Assembly: GCF_963678635.1 (NCBI RefSeq)
Contig: NC_087069.1
Span: forward strand, 52,214,938 to 52,278,937
Direction of reading: 5' to 3'
Source of the DNA: Symsagittifera roscoffensis
Lineage: Eukaryota > Xenacoelomorpha > Acoela > Convolutidae
Length of the DNA: 64,000 bases
Position numbers and translations under genes: made by a program. Of this stretch, positions 10,104 to 18,607 are shown in pieces (within the stretch, counting starts at the first letter, position 1; each line of letters starts with the position of its first letter). The notes under the pieces are model-generated. The model made no database searches. It had not been told where the DNA came from and saw only the letters and a list, made by a program, of their open reading frames with translations.

Positions 10104-12487
10104 TCAAAATTATTTTGTTGTCTGAGTATATTATAGAATGGTTTTAAGTATAATTGCATTTTATAGACGTATTTGCTTAAAAAATTTAACATTCCAAAGA
10201 ATTCTGGGATTTTCTTTTTGTTTGTTGGTGGTTGAAGCTTCTGAATAGCATCAATGCGTGATTTTAATGGAGTGATTGTTTTTCTTTCTATATTGTGTCC
10301 TAAGAATTTAACTCGTGTTAAAAAGAAGTGTGATTTATTGGGAGCGGCCTTCAGATTTTGGTTCTGAAGTATTTTGTGATAGTGTTCTAAAACTTTAAAC
10401 ATTTCTTCTTTTGTCTGTGATTGCATAAAAACATCGTCTAAATAGGTGATTGCGTTTTTCTTGAGTATTAATGGTCTAAAAATTTTACTCATAAAAGCTG
10501 AAAATGCTGCTGGTCCTATGGATATTCCATAGAATAGGCGGTTGAATTCATATTGTTGATTTCCAATAACAAATTGTGTTAAGCGTCGCGATTGTTCATC
10601 TAGTGGCATTTGATTGTATGCACTATTCATATCTGCGGTTGTAAAGTATTTTCCGTTGATTTTTGTTAAAATAACTTGTATTGGTTCAATAGGCCAATTG
10701 CATTTTGATTCGTCTATTAGTGAATTAAGATATCTAGCGTCTAGAACTATTTTTAATGATTCTCCTTTTGCTAGGATGATAACCGAGTTGATAAATGTGT
10801 TACCTTTTGGTTGTTCTTCTTTGTTTACCGGTGAGATAATTTTGTATTGTTCTAAAATATCGAGTAATCTGTTGACTTTATCGTGTAAATGAATTGGTAC
10901 TTTACTTGCTCTTTGTTTTTTGAAAACTGCGTCAAGTTTTAACGGGAGATGTAGTGATGAACTGATTTTGCCAACATCAAATTTGGATGTTGCATAAACT
11001 GATGAATATTTTATTAGCTGTTTGGCTAACTTATCAAATTCGTCTTGTGTTATTTGTGAATATTGGAAGTTAAACATTGTTAAAAATTTCTGTTGATCCT
11101 CTGTATAGTTGTTTATGTTGAATGTAGGTTTGAAATATGGGGTTTTTGTGAAATAATCTGTATTTCTTTTTTCATTACTTATTATATTATTTATGGATAA
11201 TTCTTCATTAAGAATTGTGGATTGACAAATATCTAATAATTGGAGTATATTATTTACGCGGTATGCTTTTTCATGCATTGGTGATATCGTAGCGTTGGTT
11301 TCGCAATATCCTAAAAGTCCTAAAGGTAATGTTACTTGATACGGTGTATTGTTGTATACATGTAACGAAATAATATCTGAATTCGAGTTTTTCAAATATT
11401 TTATGGATGAAATTGTGATTTTGAAAAACTTATGAATAGGTTTGAATTCAAAGTCTGACATATAGAGTTGTTGTTTATTTTGATTTTTATCATATTGGTG
11501 AACTTGTTTTATTGAAAAATTGTATATGTTTCCTGATAGTGGTTTCAGGTGTTTTCTTTGTTGGTTATATATTGGATAAAATTTTGAAAAGAATGGTGGT
11601 TGTTTATTTAATCTTTGAAAAAATGTTAGGGATGTGTCTTTTGTTTTTGTGTACTTATCTTTGAGTAGTATTTTTCTATTCAAGATGTTGATTGTTGGTA
11701 TAGATTTAGAGATAAATGGTATTCCAATGATATTGTGTTTAATATCAGTGATATGAAATATTTGTTTAAATGGTTTATTTAAAATTTTATTTTGCTCTAT
11801 TGTTCTTGTGGGGAGAAGAAATAATTGAACTTTTCCATAGTTTACCAATGTTGATCCTTGTGCTGTTGCTAGTTTACTGGAGGTTGCAAGGGGTGTTAGT
11901 TTTGGGTGTAATGTTTTTATCTCATTCCATGTGGGAATGTTTATTATGTTTGATTCTGCTCCTGAATCAATTAAAAAATCAATTTCAAGATCTGGTGGTT
12001 GAAATTCTTTGTTTTTTTGACTTTCTAAAAGAAATGGTATTGTCCAAATTTTTTCTTTGGGTTGTTCTTTTTGTATATTTTGATAGATGTGATTTGTATT
12101 CAAGCATTTTGTTTTGTCATTTTCATTGGATTTATTTACAGTGTTGATTTCGTTAGTTTCTTGTACCGTTTGTGTGGTATGGATGGGTTCAATATAATAA
12201 TTGTGAAGGAGTTCTAATTGATTTTCATATATATGTGATGAAAAAGGTTGTTCATATATAATAGGTTCGTAGTCATTTTCGACTGCTATCATATTTATGG
12301 AGATAGTGTTTTCTGTATCACTTTCTGAATCTGATGATCCACAGTTTATTTGATTTAGTTGTAGTTCGTTATTTGCTGTGTCATCAATACCTGGGGGGTC
12401 TGATGTTGTTTCTGGATTTGATTGTACTCGATTAATATGTCTTTGATGTTTAGGTGTACTACTTCTGTGGCGATTGTTAGAATTATT
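10055..12487 (-). CDS. pol: Protease-reverse transcriptase of element A
   Basis: One frame runs from directly after an amber codon (12488-12490) to 10055, with the first ATG at 12292. An acidic linker is followed by the aspartic protease (FLIDSGAESNIINI, near 11,950) and a full reverse transcriptase: TADMNSAYNQMPL near 10,610, LFYGISIGPAAFSAFM near 10,510, catalytic YLDD in ITYLDDVFMQ near 10,430, FLGHNIE and the thumb region LNFLSKYVYKMQ. The spacing is that of Ty3/gypsy RTs. The Gln/Ser-rich stretch between protease and RT is long. The frame ends where RNase H begins in another phase. The amber upstream suggests expression by stop-codon read-through from gag, as in some retroviruses. No break is seen within these 810 codons. 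Confidence 0.9.
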   Translation of the reverse strand, partial: NNSNNRHRSSTPKHQRHINRVQSNPETTSDPPGIDDTANNELQLNQINCGSSDSESDTENTISINMIAVENDYEPIIYEQPFSSHIYENQLELLHNYYIEPIHTTQTVQETNEINTVNKSNENDKTKCLNTNHIYQNIQKEQPKEKIWTIPFLLESQKNKEFQPPDLEIDFLIDSGAESNIINIPTWNEIKTLHPKLTPLATSSKLATAQGSTLVNYGKVQLFLLPTRTIEQNKILNKPFKQIFHITDIKHNIIGIPFISKSIPTINILNRKILLKDKYTKTKDTSLTFFQRLNKQPPFFSKFYPIYNQQRKHLKPLSGNIYNFSIKQVHQYDKNQNKQQLYMSDFEFKPIHKFFKITISSIKYLKNSNSDIISLHVYNNTPYQVTLPLGLLGYCETNATISPMHEKAYRVNNILQLLDICQSTILNEELSINNIISNEKRNTDYFTKTPYFKPTFNINNYTEDQQKFLTMFNFQYSQITQDEFDKLAKQLIKYSSVYATSKFDVGKISSSLHLPLKLDAVFKKQRASKVPIHLHDKVNRLLDILEQYKIISPVNKEEQPKGNTFINSVIILAKGESLKIVLDARYLNSLIDESKCNWPIEPIQVILTKINGKYFTTADMNSAYNQMPLDEQSRRLTQFVIGNQQYEFNRLFYGISIGPAAFSAFMSKIFRPLILKKNAITYLDDVFMQSQTKEEMFKVLEHYHKILQNQNLKAAPNKSHFFLTRVKFLGHNIERKTITPLKSRIDAIQKLQPPTNKKKIPEFFGMLNFLSKYVYKMQLYLKPFYNILRQQNNFEWNTNIKHDLKKLKNS

Positions 12488-14579
12488 CTAATGGTTATTA
12501 TTTCTGTGTGGTGATTGGGAATAATTTCTATAACGATTATTATAACTTGAATGTCGATTTTGTGAATTGTTTCGTGATCGGTTTTGATAATTATCGTTTG
12601 ATCTGTGATAATTTGATCTGTTATATGAGTTATTCCTTGATCGATTGTTCGGGTAATTCTGATTACGGTTGTTTGAATAACTTCTATTGCAATTATTTGA
12701 ATAGTTTCTATTTCTATTATATGATGAGTTTCGTGATTGATTGTTTGGATAGTATTTATTCCTTGATTGGGAATTAGATCTAGAAACAAATTGTGTTGTA
12801 TTTGAATTTGATCTGGAGTAGTTATTTTGACTATTTGGTCGATTATAATGATTTTGTGAAGAATTTTGTGTATTTCTTCGTTCTGGTGATCTTCCTCTAT
12901 AACTTGAATTATATGGTGATTGATTTCTCGTGTAATTGGTATTGTTCGGAAGTGGTTTTCCTGAACTGTTGTTGCTGTATACATTTTTGTTTGGTAGATT
13001 TTGATCTTTCTTCATGTATTGATAGAATGATTTATTTGGTTCTTTATATTTTTGAGGTTTGTTTTGATTGTCCTGTTGTTTTTGTCTACTTTCAGAAATA
13101 CTATGTCCGTATCGTCGGCAATTATTACACCATTTTTGAAAGATGGTTTGCCTTTGAAGTTTGGGTGTTTTTCATAAATATTGAGTATTTCAGTGATTTT
13201 TTCAACGAGGTCTGTATCTGATTCCTTTATATTGTTGATATTTGTGGTATTTGTTTCAATTCGATTAACATATTGTAACTTCAGATTTTCTGTTTCTTCA
13301 AGTTTCATTGTGATTTCTGCTTGTTCTAGTTTGTCTACTAGTTTTCGAAAATCTAGATCGGGCTCTCGAATTGAGGAGGGATGGGATGCCCTCTTTTTTA
13401 TTGCTATTTTCCTTAATTGAGGTGTTAAGGTCATCATTAAGATTTCTGTCATTTTTGTGTTTTTATAGTCGTGCGTATTTAATGAATATGCTTTTCGAAC
13501 TAGTGTTTCGATACGTACTGCTAGTTGTTTGATGGTTTCATTTGGTAATCTGCGAATTTCATTACATAAAACTCTTTGTTGTTGTTTATTTCTCTCGGAG
13601 TCAAACATTTTTGAAAATTCTTGTGTAAATCTTTTCCAATTTGATTTTATTTCTATAGGCAATACTGAAAACCATTTTTGGGCTGCGCCATCTAAGGTTG
13701 TTTGTATCAACGCTGTGCGTCGATGTATCCAATTTTGATGTAGTGGCGTATTAATTGGTTCAGGTCCTATATTTAAAATTAAATTTGCTGTTACTGCATT
13801 TAAATAATCTTCTAGAGAATATTCAGGGTATGTTCCTGTGAATACCATTAATGGTTTATTTGATGTTATTGATGATCCACCCATAAGGTATGGATTCATT
13901 GTCATTTGTAATGATTCTGCGGCATTTGGCATTTGTGAAAAATTTGAGAGTTGATTTTTTGTTATTTCGTGTTGTTGAAGGTAATATGGGACTGGTATTT
14001 CATTTTGCTTTTGTGTTGGTTGATACGAGTGTGTAATCATTGGGTTTTGTGGCTGAATTGGTTGAAAAGATTGTGTATTAATTGGGTTTTGCATTTGTAT
14101 TGGTTGTTGATTTTGTGTATCTATTGGATGTGGAGAAAAAATTCCATGATATGTATGTGGTTTCTGCACTCCTTGTCCACGATACTCTTGAGTATATGGT
14201 GCAAATATATCTGGTTGTAAATAATCATCATCAGAGGATAAATAATCCGTTTGATGAGGTGCTTGCTTTTTATCTTTATTCTGTTGAAAGAATGGGTAAT
14301 TTTCACTACGATCCTGTGGAGGATGTGAATTAGTTTGAAAATTAACTGAGTTGGTTGTTGCCATTGGTGTTGTTAAATTTGGACGTATTGGTGAAATACT
14401 TTGTTGTGTAGTTGTTGTTGTTTGGACGATTTCTTCATTTATGAAGTGTGATGGTTTTTGAATATCTTGTTGAGTGAGGTTCCTAGTTCCTTTTAGGTTT
14501 TCATTGTGTATGACGGTCGAATTCAAACTGTTATTTCGCGTATCAGGTAAAAATGTATTGTAGTTTAATGGTGTTGCAT
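12488..14579 (-). pseudogene. gag: Gag of element A: capsid and nucleocapsid (one frame break, terminal amber)
   Basis: The frame is open upstream of 14526 with no ATG seen near it, so gag may be continuous with the preceding ORF. The N-terminal 180 residues are Gln/Pro/Asn-rich. The retrotransposon gag (capsid) domain follows (LDGAAQKWFSVLP, then FKKMFDSERN-like and LCNEIRRLPNETIKQLAVRI). Near 13,133 the phase changes at a five-base A/T run. The new phase carries a zinc knuckle (WCNNCRRYGHSISES, where the fourth ligand is Ser instead of Cys) and a long Asn/Ser/Arg-rich RNA-binding tail, with Arg-Ser and Asn-Tyr repeats, to the TAG at 12488-12490. The protein would package the element RNA. 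Confidence 0.8.
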
Positions 14580-15399
14580 CAATGGTTAATGGTTATTACT
14601 CTTACATAATCTCTTACATAAGATATTGTACTTATTGCTTGACTTGAGATTGATTGTGGGATATTTATGAATGCATAATGAGACCATTCGGGGTCCCAAA
14701 CGTAGTCTGACTGTTCTGTGATGGCGGTATCATCGTTTGAATTTTGAGGTCTGAAATTTTTTCTTGCTTGTGAAATTGAATCTATATTATGTGTGAAGTA
14801 ATCTATTATAAACCATGCCAAAATTTTTTGTAAGTCATGTTTTGTATGTTGTGAAACTTCATCTTTAGTGAAATTTTGTGGAAAATTGAAAATAGTGCGA
14901 TTTCATGTCTTACATTTATATGTTTGGATGTCTCTGTCGGTGAGACATGTGGGATTGGGTTTTCGTTTTCTAATATTAAAATATGACTATATATTATTGC
15001 AAAAACTTCATTAGTAAATATGGAGTTTGCTCTTTGTGAGTTATGATATTGTATGCTTTTTATATATTCTGAGAATACTTTTGAAAATTCTAAATCAAGA
15101 TCGTCTGTTTGAATTACATATTTGCGGTGATTCTGGTTTGGTGAGCTGAATTCTATGGTGTAGATTCCGTATTGTTGTGTTAAGTTACATATATCTTTCA
15201 GATAGTGATCAATAATTTGTCTTTTTATTTTTACATCTGGGAACTCTGCTTTACATGGGCTGATTCCGGGTTCAAACAAATTTAGAAGAAAATTCCTGCA
15301 AAGATCATGTTGTCCTCTATTATCGGGTGCATCTACGAGGAAGGGGTAAATATCGTCATCATCTGGACTATCTTCACTTGGAGTGTGTGTTTGGCTCAT
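14579..15399 (-). pseudogene. ORF upstream of gag in element A, acidic N-terminus (frame broken)
   Basis: An ATG at 15399 begins an acidic stretch (SEDSPDDDDIYPFLVD), then a mixed globular-looking sequence (DLCRNFLLNLFEPGISP, LVIQTDDLDLEFSKVFSEYIKS-like). That frame stops at 14806. The overlapping phase, open through 14821-14579, continues plausibly with DYFTHNIDSISQARKNFRPQ and WDPEWSHYAFINIP, so a one-base break near 14,890 is likely and a protein of about 270 residues results. No domain is recognised. Because the gag frame is open right up to this point, it may be the N-terminal part of an extended Gag rather than a separate gene. Confidence 0.5.
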
Positions 15400-15775
15400 T
15401 TTTTTGTTTAATGACTGTTAATAGGTAATTATCGATGTGTCTAATTGGTTGATTCCAATTATACAAGTGTACTGGTTTGTGTTTATATTGCTTTTTTATT
15501 CTTCTTTTCCTCTTTTTGATGAATTTGATGTTGTTTCTGAGTCGGAAAAATATAATTGATCGTGAATTGGGCAATTTTTATCAATGGATTCTTTTAATTT
15601 ATAAAATTCGTCTAAATTGCTGGCTTCTGATTCTGAGAATGCATTTCTATTTTTGGAAAATCTTTTTCGTGTTATTTGTCTTTGTTTGGTTATTATTTTC
15701 CTTTTTAGTGTTTGTCGTTTTGTTCTGATATATCCAACTGTTTGTGTGTGAGGTGTGATTACAAGGTCGTATTTT
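15374..15775 (-). other. Open frames at the 5' end of the element A coding region
   Basis: A frame without ATG runs from 15775 to a TAA at 15496-15498. It is very basic at first (RTKRQTLKRKIITKQRQ), then acidic and serine-rich (FSESEASNLDEFYKLKE, YFSDSETTSNSSKRGK). A second frame (ATG at 15574, stop at 15374) overlaps it and is Lys/Arg-rich. The two may be one reading frame split near the A-rich run at 15,500. The charge pattern is protein-like, but no family is recognised and no start codon was found for the longer one. It may be reached by splicing. Confidence 0.3.
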
Positions 15776-16356
15776 TGTTATCTTTTTCACAGTTGTGCAA
15801 AACGATTGTTTGTTTGTTTCCTAGATTTTTAAATGACATAAGGTTTAGGATGACGGATGCAAAAAGTTGTTAGATGATTTGTATTTTCTTAAACTGTTAG
15901 TCCTTACGATTTTTTGGTTAGCTTAACCTGGGTCTATTGATTTAGGGTTGGAGAGAAAAGTATGTCGATTCCGAAGAATGATTTTTTACTTTCTCGTGGC
16001 TATTATAAGCTAAGGTGTTAACTTACTTAATCTTACTTAGGGGTAGTGATTGTGTTCAAGGGTTGGAGAATAATAAATCGATCCACAAGGTTCAGGTATA
16101 ATTAGAACGCGAGTAGTTCGTTAGATACTATTTTAAACTTACTAAGTCTAAGATTCATCCTGGGTCTGGTAAGAGGGGGGTTCAAGTGAAGGATGAATAA
16201 CCGAAGTTCTTCACTGTTTATCCTAATTTGAATGATTAGTTTTGTTCAAAAATTTCTATTAGTCTTGGGTTTTTTGAAAGGGTTGGATAGTGAATCGACG
16301 TTTGAGGTCGTTAGACACTAGCTAAGTGGGTGGGGGAGAACAAAATTGTTCTTTTT

Positions 16357-16480
16357 GATCCAAGGATAGGCCTTGATGATCAAGTTTTAAGTTTAATGAA
16401 ATAGAAAAATTTAATGTAGATCCAAGGATAAGCCTTGATGATCTGATTTTAAAATTAAGTGATTTTAAGTTTAAAATGGT
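16357..16480. repeat. 62-bp imperfect tandem repeat, two copies
   Basis: The segment beginning 'gatccaaggataggccttg' at 16357 recurs at 16419 with one substitution in the first 20 bases ('aag' for 'agg'). The following 40 bases are similar but degenerate. Confidence 0.8.
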
Positions 16481-17348
16481 TTAAATTGTTCAAAATTTTA
16501 GTTTTTGATGTTTAGTGAGCTTATGATTGCTGTTATGTTTAGGTGATGAAGCTGGAACTACAGATGATTTTTATGATTACTAACAATTTATTGTCATGCT
16601 ACTAATTTTTGTTTTGATTTTCAATAATTATTTTCCAAACATGTTTTATATAATACTGCAGAATTTAGGAAAACGATCTGAGATCTTTTTATCAATCGTT
16701 ATTGTATATTAATAATTTTGTTTAGCGCCTGAAATGATCACGAAGATTGACTTCAAGATTTTATGTTTGCAAATGAAAATCTAAATTCATTGCTAATAAG
16801 ATTCTAAATATAAAAGTTTGTGTTGGCTTTTGCCGTACTATCATATAACTATTTGGTAAGTTTCTACTTTGTCGTATGTCGTCTCTGGTTCGAGGTCTTC
16901 TTTCAATTCCGGGTAGTTCTATTATCGTTCGGAATATTGGCTCTGATCTATTGAGTCGTAGAGACATTTCGATTAAATTATCATCGTATAACATTTTGAA
17001 AATGTTTTGTCTAATTTCTAATCTATTTTTGGTTAATTCTAAGCTATTAAGGTCTTGTTCGAGACTTATGGTCGCACCAGATGAGTTAGGACCGACTTGG
17101 TTAACTCATAGAGTAATTTCGGATAGGGTACACCGTCTGCTCGTCACGCTATCTTATTTTCGGCCGGATAGATTCGTGTAACTTCTTAGTCTAATACCGA
17201 TCCTAATCTTACTCTTATACTATCTAGTCTCAGGTTGTTTAACTAGTCTCTGCTAGGCTCAATAGATCTAGGGTATACTGGTTTATTGCGGCTGCTGAAG
17301 TTCTCTTGGAGAGGCAACTAATTTCCAAGTTAAATTCAAATCTCTCTG

Positions 17349-17376
17349 GTGCTGAAATTACAAGTAATTTCAGCAC
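17349..17376. repeat. Perfect short inverted repeat (13-bp arms, 2-base loop)
   Basis: 'gtgctgaaattac' at 17349-17361 is followed by two A and then its exact reverse complement at 17364-17376. It would form a short stable hairpin. It falls in the presumed terminal region of element A; any role (for example in RNA structure or polyadenylation) is unknown. Confidence 0.9.
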
Positions 17377-17650
17377 TTACAAATAAGTGGGTTGTTAGTT
17401 AGATGGATCATGATTGGTTAATATTAAATACTTTACAGTGGTAAAATATCTAATTTATCCAATCATAATATGTAGTTTAGATCAGGTTCCAATAGGGTTC
17501 AGAAACAAATTTAGAGGCAACTGCTTGATTAGCGTTTTTAAATGTTTCAAGATGCTTATGTTTCCAAAAAAATTCATTTTTCGAAAGACAATTGAAAAAG
17601 TTCTCTTCTCCCATTGACATTCTCAAAGTAATATTACAAGCTAGCATCGT

Positions 17651-18508
17651 AAACAAGGGCAGATAAGAAGTTTTCTCAAAGAAGGGGGGGACAGCGAATT
17701 TTGGTTAAAAAAACGTCTGATATTTTCAGTGCTAGCGTTTGTTTTCCTAAACTGAACACAACCACAATTTCATCCAACAACCAAGGTCAGGTGTAGGATT
17801 TTTTCGAGACATGATCGTCAAATCTGAAATTAGACTACCATTTTCATAGCAAAAAAATCCCAAGCTATTTTGCGCAACTTTGATTTTGAAAACATATAGA
17901 AAAAAGCAGCAATTTGAAAAAATCAGTCCGTTTTTTTTTACCAGAGGGCTACTTTTTAAGCGTTTTTGGTAATTTTTTTGCTCTCTCGGAAATTGCGGGA
18001 CCAAACAAATTATAAACTGTTTTGTAAAAAAAAACCGTTTGAGAGAACCACAGTTTCTGTAAAAACATCTCACGCAACGAAATTTTATCAATAATAATCA
18101 AATATTTGGTCAGTTTATAGCCTTTCTTCATAACTATCTGAAACAAATAATCATGATTGATATAAATTGGATTCTAAAATTTATAATTTTCAAAGCGCTA
18201 GAGTTCATTTCAAACCAATTAGAATCGATAACAAACAAGTACAAACACGTTAGTCGAGCCAGTAAAAAAAACTTTGTGACAAAAATCTGTTTTTGTTTCC
18301 TTTGGATGCTTCAGTTTTACCATTTTGATATCTTTTTTGAATCTCAACCACTAAAAAAGTTTTGGTCGGTCAAAAAAAATGCAGCAAAATAGTAAAATAG
18401 TAAACTGTAATCATTATTTAGCCTACAATAAGTCGGAAACCCCCCCCACCCCCCCCCCCCCCCCCCACAGTCAAACTCGGATGAACTATGCGCTCTGTCC
18501 CGTTTCAG
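17651..18508. other. Intron sequence upstream of first visible USP7 exon
   Basis: No exon or element was recognised. It is AT-rich, with scattered short minus-strand frames that show no protein-like character. A long C homopolymer tract precedes the exon. Confidence 0.6.
18440..18466. repeat. Poly-C tract
   Basis: A nearly pure run of C, broken once by A, 43 bases upstream of the acceptor of the exon at 18509. Similar G/C homopolymers occur at 32515-32529 (G), 37283-37300 (C) and 42586-42597 (G). Lengths in such runs are unreliable in assemblies. Confidence 0.95.
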
Positions 18509-18607
18509 GTTCACTTTTCCACCCACTCTGGACCTCACCCCCTACATGATGGACAGGGGGCAAGAGAAAGATTACTTTCCCACAGACGAGCCTCGACCCA
18601 TCACCAG
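18509..18607 (+). CDS. USP7: USP7-like exon: strand before the His box
   Basis: Acceptor tttcag before 18509 and donor GTACCT after 18607. It encodes FTFPPTLDLTPYMMDRG, corresponding to the USP 'FxFPxxLDLxxY' segment that precedes the catalytic His strand. It enters with one base of a split codon and leaves with two (AG), which join the T of the next exon. It is the first USP7 coding seen in the window. Confidence 0.85.

Larger units (their letters stand above)
1..15800 (-). mobile_element. Giant env-bearing Ty3/gypsy-like retroelement A (3' end outside window)
   Basis: The whole stretch has a consistent minus-strand coding skew (+ strand rich in T/G, poor in C). On the minus strand it carries gag, protease-RT, RNase H, integrase and an envelope-like gene in retroviral order, plus ORFs before gag, between pol and env, and after env. 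The reverse transcriptase has a YLDD box and the integrase carries HHCC, D, D, E and GPY signatures, so Ty3/gypsy-type is well supported. The coding part alone exceeds 14.5 kb, long for this class. Several frames are interrupted, mostly at homopolymers, so this copy is either decayed or contains sequencing indels. I searched 15.8-17.65 kb against 1-850 and found no convincing LTR pair. The 3' LTR probably lies left of the window, and the 5' LTR may occupy part of 15.8-17.64 kb. Confidence 0.8.
15776..17650. other. Non-coding leader or possible 5' LTR of element A
   Basis: No convincing gene was found. The stretch keeps the T/G-rich + strand skew up to about 16.5 kb and loses it by about 17.65 kb. 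It contains a repeated 'gggttggaga' type motif (near 15,945, 16,060 and 16,280), a 62-bp imperfect tandem repeat and a short perfect hairpin. By position it should hold the primer site and 5' LTR of element A, but without the partner LTR the boundary cannot be set. Confidence 0.35.

Noticed and set aside
16761-17181. Overlapping ORFs on both strands
   Set aside because: Likely terminal (LTR or leader) sequence of element A; no protein features.
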